Of a DNA stretch of 64,000 nucleotides, positions 59,601 through 64,000 are shown piece by piece. The position numbers were made by a program, and so were the translations under genes. Location: assembly GCF_040183065.1 (NCBI RefSeq), contig NC_091128.1, forward strand, positions 179,020,168 through 179,084,167, in the 5' to 3' direction. Position 1 is the stretch's first letter; every line of letters starts with the position of its first letter. The notes beneath the pieces are model-generated. The model was not told the DNA's origin. It did not search any database and saw nothing but the letters and a program-made list of their open reading frames with translations. The stretch comes from Periplaneta americana. Its lineage: Eukaryota; Arthropoda; Insecta; Blattodea; Blattidae.

Positions 59601-62173
59601 GTGAGTGAGAGATTGAGTGAGTGGGTGAGAGATTGAGTGAGTGAGTGAGATTGAGTGAGTGAGTGAGAGATTGAGTGAGTGAGAGAGATTGAGTGAGTGA
59701 GAGAGAGATTGAGTGAGTGAGAGAGTGAGATTGAGTGAGTGAGTGAGAGATTGAGTGAGTGAGTGAGAGATTGAGTGAGTGAGTGAGAGATTGAGTGAGT
59801 GAGAGAGATTGAGTGAGTGAGTGAGATATTGAGTGAGTGAGTGAGAGATTGAGTGAGTGAGTGAGAGATTGAGTGAGTGAGTGAATGAGTGAGCGAGTGA
59901 GTGAGTGAGTGAGAGATTGAGTGAGTGAGAGAGAGATTGAGTGAGTGAGTGAGATTGAGTGAGTGAGAGATTGAATGAGTGAGAGAGAGATTGAGTGAGT
60001 GAGATTGAGTGAGTGAGTGAGAGATTGAGTGAGTGAGAGAGATTGAGTGAGTGAGAGAGATTGAGTGAGTGAGTGAGATTGAGTGAGTGAGTGAGAGATT
60101 GAGTGAGTGAGAGAGAGATTGAGTGAGTGAGAGAGATTGAGTGAGTGAGTGAGTGAGAGAGAGATTGAGTGAGTGAGTGAGTGAGTGAGTGAGCGAGTGA
60201 GTGAGGTGCGTGCGTGCGTGCGTATCGAATACTTAGCCCAGATTTTAGTGGCTAGTGTCTGAAAAACAGGCACACTTATTACAATAATTATTTTTTACTT
60301 AATAACTGTTAAAAGATTTTTTTTATCTTCATGGTGAACGTTGTTTATACTTCTAAATGCAAAATAAATGTATGTTGATGTATGTTGATAAGGAGTTTTT
60401 GTTTTATTTTGTAAATCATCTCGTCGACCCCCACTTCAGGAACCACTGGTCTATAAAGTTACATTCATTTAAATAAAATAACAATTAAATTACGTTATTT
60501 TCTGCATTTAATAAATATTTGGATCAAATCATATCTACACTTTTCTCTACTAATTAAGGATTGTAAAGGCCCTGTAAAGAATAAAACTAGATGTGCATGC
60601 AGTGAGTGACATGAATTACACCGATATATTTAATTTAATTTTTTAATGATGTGATGTCAATTATGTATCACATAAGATGGACAACACTTCCAGCAGCTAC
60701 TGTGAGGAGGGTGAAAACCTTATGTTATTAATACAGCACAGTGTGAAGTGTTGTGAGTTCTCAGATCTGACAGCAGGGGCACTGCTGCTGGTCGACTGAC
60801 TGAAACACCGGGAACGTTCACTGAGATATGTAAGCTTCTGTTCTAAACCATAAGGCATGTTCCTTACTAAGATGCTAGGTTGCATTGTTATGAAGATATC
60901 CCATATACTTGCCATCACTCGCTTCCTGAGGAGTGGCGTCGATGATCTGCCAGCCGCCGTAGCCCAAGGGCAGGTCAGGGCGAGCCATCCACAACTCGTT
61001 CCACACGTGGAAGTTCCAGCAGGAGTCGAAGCAATCCCCGTCTGGGCCGCCTTGTATCTCCTCGCCGAGTCGGTCAAAGTACTTGTCCACCGTGAGGGAG
61101 GAGTTGGTGTCGTGGGCGGACACGTAGTTGGTGACGGAGCGGCAGGGGATGCCCAGAGCACGACAGACTGCCAACAGTGATTGTTAATCAGAGAGAACAT
61201 GGAGGAGGGCGAGAATGATTACCAGTATTAAAATTAAACACTTGAAGGGGAAGAACACGAAGACGAAGAAGGAAATTTAAATCTAGAAGATGAAGACTAA
61301 GAATATGAATAATACAAAATATTTATTTTCAGTCAATGACTTTACTTTCTATATATGTGAGGTGCAAGTCCTTACATTACATAATTTTAATATTGTATGA
61401 ACGTTTTTATCGGTTTCATACCAACATCATCAGATACAACATTTTATACAGCAATATCATCTCTAGTAAGTACATATGTCTCTACAACCAAAATACAATA
61501 TTCTTAATGAGCATACAACATGATAAAAATAACATAATTTAGAACATCAATATATCTCTTTTCTTGTGTGACTACACCCTACTGTGAATTGATTAAAAGC
61601 ACATGTGTGATTACAATACATGTACAAATATAAAATTGCAGGTCTTCACTGATAAAATAAAAAATAAAATCTATATACTATATTATGTGAAGAGATGCAT
61701 TACAGTCTTTTAGCTGATTTGTTTGTGCCCATGTTCTTGTTTTCTCATTACTACATGCCTTTGCACCGTCCAAAGATGTATATACGTCATAATGTATAAA
61801 TTGAGGTTATGCCTTGTGACCTAATTATTCAAGGTTGTTGTGGATGTCATTTGTAACAGATGATATGTTTCAATATTAGGTTGTCATTTGATGTTGATTG
61901 GCGGCAAAATGAATTGCAAAATAAGAATATGAAGATCATGAGAATGGAGAGGAAGGACGTGAACCCTTCTACAAGAAGCTGTTATATGAACTCACCAGTG
62001 ACCACAACGGCGGAGAACACCCAGCACTGTCCGTATTTAACGGGTCTGCCACCCTCCTTCAGGAACTTCTCTAATATAGCCACGCTTCCTGTCCAGGCGT
62101 GAGGCGCTATTCCATCTTCGTATTTCCCTCCCCAGTTGCCTTCAATCAAGCCGTCTTCATCAAGAGAATTTAT
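41552..62173 (-). CDS. Tg: Transglutaminase, insect annulin/hemocyte type (5' end outside window)
   Basis: Join on the minus strand: 62173-61996, 61167-60913, 56053-55885, 53106-53009, 49969-49803, 45753-45630, 43498-43338, 43098-42962, 41696-41552, in all 1434 nt or 477 residues plus TAG. Every junction keeps phase. The enzyme forms Ca2+-dependent gamma-glutamyl-lysine crosslinks between proteins; in arthropods it serves clotting, cuticle and epithelial roles. The catalytic triad is present: Cys in YGQCWVFS, His in [10 protein letters not shown], Asp in [17 protein letters not shown] is the conserved Ca2+-site region. The last four exons form the two C-terminal beta-barrels. The N-terminal beta-sandwich (roughly 250-300 residues in this family) lies beyond position 64000. 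Exons are GC-rich against AT-rich introns. One intron has a GC donor. No lesion was found. Confidence 0.95.
42060..42921 (+). mobile_element. LINE 3' end (RTE/Jockey-like), antisense in transglutaminase intron
   Basis: A decayed coding end: [36 protein letters not shown], then [20 protein letters not shown] and, after an insertion, [14 protein letters not shown]. These are C-terminal features of a LINE family abundant in insects. Several stops are present. It is interrupted at 42683-42826 by a small insertion with a 13-bp target duplication. The fragment ends about 40 bp from the donor site of a transglutaminase exon. The clade is uncertain. Confidence 0.75.
42683..42826 (+). mobile_element. 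144-bp insertion with 13-bp TSD and ribozyme-like fold
   Basis: TGGATGAATCTTG (42670-42682) and TGGATGACTCTTG (42827-42839) flank it, and removing it restores the LINE reading. Long arms (TCTTCTCGGGTTCTCAGCCA, reversed partner at about 42797-42825) enclose GAAGA-A-GATGGC, loop, GCCGTC-GAAA and AGCTT-GG-AAGCT-A. Stem II, GAAA, stem III and the UA cleavage context of a hammerhead ribozyme all fit. The 5' core reads GUGAAGA instead of CUGANGA. Probably related to Penelope-like or similar ribozyme-bearing elements. Confidence 0.6.
42962..43098 (-). CDS. Tg: Transglutaminase exon (first part of C-terminal barrel 2)
   Basis: The acceptor ATTGCAG precedes 43098, and GTGAAG follows CACAG at the donor. 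It begins in phase 0 and ends with two bases of an Arg codon. It encodes [20 protein letters not shown], then [20 protein letters not shown]. The pattern I-x-G-x-P-x-V-G-Q-x-x-x-A-x-x-S-F-x-NPL is the conserved start of the last beta-barrel in transglutaminases. Confidence 0.95.
43135..43200. repeat. AAT/AGT microsatellite
   Basis: Interrupted AATAGTAGT and AATAATAAT runs just inside the intron upstream of the preceding exon. Confidence 0.8.
43338..43498 (-). CDS. Tg: Transglutaminase exon (C-terminal barrel 1)
   Basis: Acceptor CATTGCAG, donor CAG|GTGTGT. The split codon A|GG gives Arg. It encodes [20 protein letters not shown], then [20 protein letters not shown] and [11 protein letters not shown]. 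In the family this exon carries E-Y-x-x-x-L-x-D-x-x-x-I-K and ends with L-x-I-x. It closes in phase 0. Confidence 0.95.
43700..43950 (+). mobile_element. tRNA-derived SINE, type A
   Basis: Head TGTGGAGTAACGGCTAGCAC, box B-like GGGTTCAAATTCTGG, then GACAAGTTACCTGGTTAAGG, GGGTTTTTCCTCAACCC, GGATCCTGGACTCATTCGCT and the end GTCATAAAATAACCTAAT with an A-rich tail. This is the full-length form of the truncated copy at 15000-15107. Confidence 0.85.
44672..45395 (+). mobile_element. LINE 3' end, (AATAC)n family, copy 2
   Basis: Begins within the RT C-terminal coding part ([18 protein letters not shown]), passes a frameshift at about 44790 (an extra base before GAGAGTAA), continues as [20 protein letters not shown] and [15 protein letters not shown], then a 3' UTR ending in a short tail, AGTACAATACAG. 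Same family as 22363-23495. It lies antisense in a transglutaminase intron. Confidence 0.85.
45630..45753 (-). CDS. Tg: Transglutaminase exon (barrel 1 strand region)
   Basis: The acceptor TTTCACGCAG precedes 45753. The donor is CAG A|GTGAGT, leaving one base of the next codon. It encodes [35 protein letters not shown] and VVQPNQ. The motif V-x-x-x-A-x-x-x-x-Y-T-G is conserved in the family. Confidence 0.95.
45830..47300. other. Intron sequence without recognised elements
   Basis: Part of the intron 45754-49802. The only clear repeat is an (ATGT)n run at about 47187-47211. A GC-richer patch at 46830-46970 has no recognised content. Confidence 0.4.
47310..47424 (+). mobile_element. LINE 3' end with (GAT)n tail
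   Basis: Translates to [15 protein letters not shown], the G-R-P-x-x-R-W end of insect LINEs, followed by ACAGGCCACTTGGCCTAATA and about five GAT units. It resembles the end at 15686-15875, which has a GAA tail. Confidence 0.65.
47431..47675. mobile_element. MITE with 25-bp terminal inverted repeats
   Basis: The left end TAATTGAGGGCTTTGCCAGA and the reversed right end TAATTGAGGGGTTTGCCAGA are followed on both sides by AA(G)AAAGG(C/G)CG and TATACGCC. Only 245 bp and noncoding. The duplication is probably TA or TAA, included in the repeat. Confidence 0.75.
48000..48062 (-). mobile_element. SINE type E head, truncated
   Basis: Reversed, it reads GAGCGCTTGGTACGTAGAAC with box B AGGTTCGATCCCCGG and GGTGCGAATTTTTG. 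It matches the tRNA-like head at 23828-23900. The 5' half is cut off. Confidence 0.6.
48272..48412 (+). mobile_element. tRNA-derived SINE, type B (internally deleted)
   Basis: Head GGGTAGCGCAGCCGGTATAG with box B GGTTGCGGGTTCGATC, then directly GATATAACCTGGGCAGTTGC and GTCGTTAAATAAACC. The roughly 100-bp middle present at 10862-11132 is missing. Confidence 0.8.
49063..49660 (+). mobile_element. LINE with restriction-like endonuclease, 3' fragment, copy 1
   Basis: A 3' fragment of a non-LTR element of the R2/NeSL/Utopia kind. It begins at the end of the CCHC region ([13 protein letters not shown]), has one TAA at about 49158, and continues through the endonuclease frame to 49507. The 3' UTR ends TACTGAGTCCGTTAGGGCTA, as in copy 2 (51660-52570). 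Antisense in a transglutaminase intron. Confidence 0.75.
49187..49507 (+). pseudogene. Restriction-like endonuclease domain of LINE, copy 1
   Basis: The frame reads [20 protein letters not shown], then [17 protein letters not shown] and [22 protein letters not shown]...DP with a following EK-x-x-x-Y fits the PD-(D/E)xK-type nuclease at the carboxy end of early-branching LINEs, which cuts the target site. About 106 residues, intact to the stop; no start of its own. The family call rests on comparison with copy 2, where the CCHC motif is visible. Confidence 0.7.
49803..49969 (-). CDS. Tg: Transglutaminase exon (end of core, linker)
   Basis: Acceptor TTGTTAG, split Gly codon G|GA; donor CAG|GTGAGT in phase 0. 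It encodes [40 protein letters not shown] and [16 protein letters not shown]-x-x-E-R-x-A-x-x-x-A carries the acidic residue that helps bind Ca2+ in the family. The end enters the first beta-barrel (G-x-x-F-x-V-x-V). Confidence 0.96.
50046..51020 (-). mobile_element. Penelope-like element copy C, 3' part
   Basis: The longest uninterrupted Penelope sequence in the window. It lacks about 45 bp next to its end compared with copy A (after TTTCGAC at about 50152), which removes the ribozyme-like block. It gives the uninterrupted version of the site where the LINE entered copy A (GTTGTCTATTATGTTGGGG). Same orientation as the transglutaminase gene. Confidence 0.85.
50126..50830 (-). pseudogene. Penelope-like GIY-YIG endonuclease, open frame
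   Basis: A 234-residue open frame. Its first part, [20 protein letters not shown] and [14 protein letters not shown], is the linker after the RT domain of Penelope-like proteins. The nuclease follows as [20 protein letters not shown] with [12 protein letters not shown] and YIG are the two signature triplets, with the Arg and His/Glu region after them. The Cys pair between them is typical of the group. Upstream RT is absent, and the stop lies in sequence past the deletion (HVNKVR), so the product would be incomplete. Confidence 0.85.
51660..52570 (+). mobile_element. LINE with restriction-like endonuclease, 3' fragment, copy 2
   Basis: Longer than copy 1. It has the CCHC region and the nuclease in two frames, and a 3' UTR ending TACTGAGTCCTTCTGGGTTA then CCTCCAATGGGAGGCAG. 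Same orientation as copy 1 and antisense to the gene, in the next intron. Confidence 0.8.
51677..52421 (+). pseudogene. CCHC zinc finger and restriction-like endonuclease of LINE
   Basis: The first frame (to 52078) contains [18 protein letters not shown] followed by [12 protein letters not shown]-x3-C-x7-8-H-x4-C with the following R-x-x-RHN region is the zinc finger between RT and nuclease in R2-like LINEs. A frameshift at about 52070 leads to 52086-52421: [37 protein letters not shown] and [19 protein letters not shown], ending in TAA. The two together give the order zinc finger then nuclease. RT is absent. Confidence 0.75.
53009..53106 (-). CDS. Tg: Transglutaminase exon (core, after Ca2+-site strand)
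   Basis: Acceptor TATTTCAG; the split codon CA|T gives His; donor GAA G|GTAATG. It encodes [20 protein letters not shown] and [16 protein letters not shown] and D-I-T-x-x-Y-K-x-x-E-G are family hallmarks. The acidic run DKDDDGDSD is longer than in vertebrate enzymes and is a plausible insect-specific loop. Confidence 0.95.
53327..53785. repeat. Fold-back with two opposed tRNA-like heads
   Basis: Arms of about 156 bp (53327-53482 and 53629-53785) are nearly identical when one is reversed, with a 146-bp spacer. Each arm contains a tRNA-like unit: on the right, CGGGTAGCTCAGTTGGTAGA (box A) and CCCGGGATCGATACCCGG (box B-like). On the left the same is on the minus strand. The sequence AATCTAGTCTTTCAG...TTGAATAATTT is also directly repeated at 53287 and 53578, ending next to each arm. 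Confidence 0.8.
53909..54621. mobile_element. TTAA-type TIR element
   Basis: Left ATAA (a one-base variant of TTAA) then GGATACCCTAAAGTGAAATT. The reversed right end is TTAA then GGATACACTGGGGCGAAATT. The inside is AT-rich and noncoding. It resembles the 11782-12997 element in having TTAA flanks and a GG-starting end, but the ends differ. Confidence 0.6.
54900..55410 (+). mobile_element. Penelope-like element copy D, 3' end
   Basis: A plus-oriented copy. Coding: [39 protein letters not shown] and ASR-type end, ending at the stop near 55340. The terminal block has GAAGATGACCGAAAAATAGG then TCGAAACATGTTAACAAGG, and the end TTGTGTAATCAAGATGAATA. The left truncation lies inside the GIY-YIG domain, after GVYKLK. 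Confidence 0.85.
55885..56053 (-). CDS. Tg: Transglutaminase exon (core, Ca2+-site region)
   Basis: Acceptor GTTGCAG before 56053. The first two bases CC complete a codon started by the G at 60913, giving Ala. The donor is TATCA|GTGAGT. It encodes [40 protein letters not shown] and [22 protein letters not shown] and [10 protein letters not shown] are nearly invariant in the family. The NAD residues lie at the Ca2+ site. Confidence 0.97.
56158..56330. repeat. Inverted repeat with Penelope-like terminal sequence
   Basis: GTAGTTTATTGCTTTCACGT ... CTAGGTACGGTACCTTGTTG, left arm 56158-56212, faces its reverse at 56230-56286 around a 16-base loop. The right side continues into GTGTTAAAAGTCTTGTAATC, the same kind of end as the Penelope copies (GTGTTAAAAGTTGTGTAATC). 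It looks like two Penelope-type ends joined head to head. Confidence 0.75.
56336..57178 (+). mobile_element. LINE 3' end, (AATAC)n family, copy 3
   Basis: Starts in the RT C-terminal coding part just before [13 protein letters not shown] and matches copy 1 closely. The frame 56402-56785 ends at a one-base loss near 56785. The 3' UTR and short AATAC tail are as in copies 1 and 2. Antisense in the GC-AG transglutaminase intron. Confidence 0.87.
57445..60448. mobile_element. hAT-type element carrying a large minisatellite
   Basis: GTCTATAA is perfectly duplicated at 57437-57444 and 60449-60456, the 8-bp duplication expected for hAT. The ends are CAGGGGTTCCCAAACTTTTC and, reversed, CAGTGGTTCCTGAAGTGGGG. 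No complete transposase is seen. About three quarters of its 3004 bp is the GAGT-rich repeat at 57936-60210. Confidence 0.85.
57936..60210. repeat. GAGT-rich minisatellite, about 2.27 kb
   Basis: Imperfect units built from GAGTGAGTGAGAGATT and variants. TGACTGAGTGAG variants occur mainly in the left part (to about 58760), GAGCGAGTGAG at several places further right. The minus strand has almost no G and few TA pairs, so stop codons cannot arise; hence an apparent 813-residue frame (57832-60273) of Ser, Leu, Thr, His, Gln and Ile. It is not a gene. Confidence 0.95.
60457..60912. other. Intron sequence next to the catalytic exon
   Basis: No element recognised. The GC donor of the intron is at 60912-60911. 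A minus-strand frame covering 60697-61200 runs across the exon in a wrong frame and is spurious. Confidence 0.6.
60913..61167 (-). CDS. Tg: Transglutaminase exon with catalytic His and Asp
   Basis: Acceptor TTGGCAG before 61167. The split codon G|TC gives Val. The donor reads GATG|GCAAGT, a GC instead of GT. It encodes [60 protein letters not shown] and [18 protein letters not shown]. His in WNFHVWNE and Asp in IIDATPQE complete the catalytic triad. The Trp residues of this block form the substrate channel. Confidence 0.97.
61200..61990. other. Intron between catalytic exons
   Basis: The intron 61168-61995 has AT-rich unique sequence, with no repeat or element identified. Confidence 0.6.
61996..62173 (-). 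CDS. Tg: Transglutaminase exon with catalytic Cys
   Basis: Acceptor TTTAG before 62173, phase 0; donor ACT G|GTGAGT. It encodes [40 protein letters not shown] and [24 protein letters not shown] is the active-site cysteine signature of the family; G-N-W and W-TGS-V-x-I-L precede it as usual. This is the first visible exon: the roughly 250-300 preceding residues are not found up to position 64000. Confidence 0.97.
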
Positions 62174-63019
62174 CTAAACAGACAAGCCGGCAGCTATTAG
62201 TGTCGTGCATTACAGGCGCTATGTTCGGTTCAAGTTTGTCGAGTTTCTGTAGAACCGAAGTTCGCTTTGCCGAAGCTGACATGTCATGTTCATATCACAC
62301 ATTATATTATCGTCGTGTATGTTCGGTTCATTCTGTTGAGCATGGCGGTGGCGAAGTTCGATGTTCGCTGTGCTCTGTCATGTTTGTTCGACCATGTTAT
62401 GAGCATACTCTCTGTTCTCCCCTCGCACCCTTCACGTTTTAATCGCTGAAGGATCTGATTAGTTTTTCATATGAAATACGACGAATTTGTAATGTCTTGG
62501 TTGCCTCTGTCATGTTTGAACATTGCACGTAGGGTTCCCAACCCTCCCGTGTTTCCCGGGATCTCCCGTATTTCCCCCTAATTTTTAACAGTCTCCCGGC
62601 TCCAGTATTATTCTTCTCTTTGAGCATTTTTCTCCCTTATTTTTGCATAATGCAAAAATCAATATTCTAAACATTTGATTTTGCCGTGAATGATGATTGT
62701 TTATGTGATGAGTTTTGTTGTTCAAGACAAGCATTGAAATGTGCAGTGTTTATAAGAGGTAATGCTTGCCAGAAATGGGTTTTAGTGATCATCCGTTTAC
62801 AATCAAACCGTATTAAAATTATAAACAAAGAAAAACTGGCTAGTTTTGTTCTAAGCTCACCAGGAGGATGTTTTCTCTCATGAACAATGATTGAACAGAT
62901 GTTCGAAACAGGAGCAACCAAATCACAGCCGAAAACTGCAGTCGACTTCAACTATTATGCGAGAAAAAAATTTTCTCAAAATACTCTTAATTTAATCTTA
63001 GCTGCGGAAGTGCAGAATA
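62174..63019. other. Intron sequence, upstream of catalytic Cys exon
   Basis: No further transglutaminase exon found. A CTCCCG-rich stretch at 62528-62600 resembles an old dispersed repeat (compare 11667-11755), but it is not classified. Confidence 0.45.
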
Positions 63020-63855
63020 AAGTTATTTTTTAGTAACTGAACGGAATAATTTGTCAATTTTATATGTGAAATTTTCCGAATCCATTTCTTGGTTTGAGTT
63101 GCACAATGGACAGTTAGGGGACTGATATATTCCAATTCTATGCAGGTGTTTGGCCAAACAATCATGGCCTGTTGCCAATCTAAATGCAGCTACAGACGAT
63201 TTTCGTGGTAAATCGGGAATTAACTGTGGATTATGATGCAGAGAGTTCCATTTTTTCCCTTGAGATTGTGTTATCAAATTTTGTTTGTTGAAGTCTAAGT
63301 ATGTAGATTTAATAAATCTCTTCACAGAGTAATACGTAGATTTAGTAACAGGTCTGTAAGTAGCAGTGCTGCCCTTCTTTGCTAAAGCATCCGCATTCTC
63401 GTTTCCCAGGATTCCACAATGGGATGGTATCCATTGGAATACAATTTTTTTATTGAGTGATATTAATTGAGAGAGCATTTTAGTTATTCCTACTGTTTGA
63501 GATGAAGGTGTGTGTCTAGACACTATTGATAGCTGCTTTGGAGTCTGATAATATAACTGCATTCTTAAATTTATTGATGTGGCATAGAAGATTCCTGAGA
63601 CTTTCACTTATTGCAATGATTTCTCCATCAAAACTTGTTGTTCCATATCCAAGAGATCTATAAAGTGAGAAGAGACAGCACGTAACACCTGCACCGGCAC
63701 CTTGTTCTCTGGAGATCAAGGATCCGTCGATGTATAAATGAAGCCAGTTTTGTGGAGGGTACCTAATATTAATTGTCTCTAAAGACAATTGTTTTAGTAT
63801 TTCAGTGTTTACTTCTAATTTCAGTATTTCTTCTGTTAAATTTTTCCACCTCAAA
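63020..63855 (-). mobile_element. LINE 3' fragment with RNase H domain
   Basis: Only the RNase H and C-terminal part of a LINE remains, in the same orientation as the gene. The left end is at about 63020; the right border at about 63855 is abrupt. Beyond it comes sequence without the same reading. Confidence 0.7.
63023..63854 (-). pseudogene. LINE RNase H domain, frameshifted
   Basis: The first frame (63854-63516) holds LHLYIDGSLISREQGAGAGV, where IDGS carries the first catalytic Asp, then FDGEIIAISESL with the Glu, and VILSDSKAAINSV with the second Asp. After a frameshift at about 63525, the frame to 63023 gives FQWIPSHCGILGNENADALA, with the final His and Asp, and a cysteine motif SPNCPLCNSNQEMDSENF. 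All RNase H catalytic residues are present. In I- and R1-like LINEs this domain removes RNA from the hybrid. Confidence 0.85.
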
Positions 63856-64000
63856 ATCTGTGCTTCAGTGGCTGGCCATGATAATATCTCTGAAAAATAT
63901 TGGAGTGCAAGAGGCCGAATGGCTTTGTTGTCAAACGCCTGGCATTGGAGAACAACAACAAAATGTGTGAAATTTTGTCGATTCCTTAATCTCCTACACC

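Noticed and set aside
57832..60273. 813-residue open frame on the minus strand rich in Ser, Leu, Thr, His
   Set aside because: It is the translation of a GAGT-type minisatellite. The minus strand cannot form stop codons there, so the openness has no meaning; the frame lies within an intron and inside a transposon.
60697..61200. 167-residue minus-strand frame over the catalytic exon
   Set aside because: It is a shifted frame; the true frame gives the conserved transglutaminase core and fits the splice sites on both sides.
62200..64000. Upstream transglutaminase exons
   Set aside because: All three minus-strand frames were checked by eye for the conserved segment before the catalytic Cys exon and the N-terminal domain; none was seen, so they probably lie outside the window.

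Overview
The window looks like a gene-poor, AT-rich stretch of an insect chromosome. A blattodean (cockroach or termite) is the best guess. The basis is one multi-exon animal transglutaminase of the insect annulin type, split by kilobase-sized introns, inside a dense and nested mixture of LINEs, Penelope-like elements, tRNA-derived SINEs, Helitrons and short TIR elements of kinds common in cockroach genomes. Species assignment is inference. No bacterial or organellar features, CRISPR array, rRNA or stand-alone functional tRNA were recognised.

The only convincing host gene lies on the minus strand between 62173 and 41552. Nine coding exons were reconstructed by translating both sides of every splice junction; reading frame and phase are continuous through all eight introns (477 residues plus stop). 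They encode the catalytic core, with Cys in YGQCWVFS, His in NFHVWNE and Asp in IIDATPQE, and the two C-terminal beta-barrels. The N-terminal exons must lie beyond the right edge. One intron uses a GC donor. It contains a 3.0-kb hAT-type element with a perfect 8-bp target duplication, and that element carries 2.3 kb of GAGT-rich minisatellite.

From 1 to about 41300 everything recognisable is mobile or repetitive. At 0.9-5.1 kb a LINE is nested in a Penelope-like element. At 8-9 kb there are tandem repeats. At 11.8-14.4 kb a TTAA-flanked element holds 170-bp repeats, next to a hAT transposase remnant and a SINE-in-MITE-in-SINE nest. At 14.5-17.7 and 25.0-26.0 kb there are three mariner-like copies. 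At 18.9-20.3 kb there is a Helitron with a Rep-like remnant. At 21-23.5 kb there are two LINE 3' ends. At 24.2 kb there is a fold-back element. At 26.8-31.4 kb there is an inverted pair of 1.13-kb TIR elements and a Tc1 remnant. At 37.7-38.7 kb there is a pogo/Tigger relative with a CENP-B-like HTH remnant and a nested SINE.

The transglutaminase introns hold further copies of the same families. Most LINE-type copies there lie antisense to the gene. They include two fragments of a LINE with a restriction-like endonuclease, Penelope-like GIY-YIG endonuclease fragments, and a 144-bp insertion with a 13-bp target duplication that folds partly like a hammerhead ribozyme. Long stretches (31.7-36.9, 38.8-40.6, 45.8-47.2 kb) hold nothing I can name.
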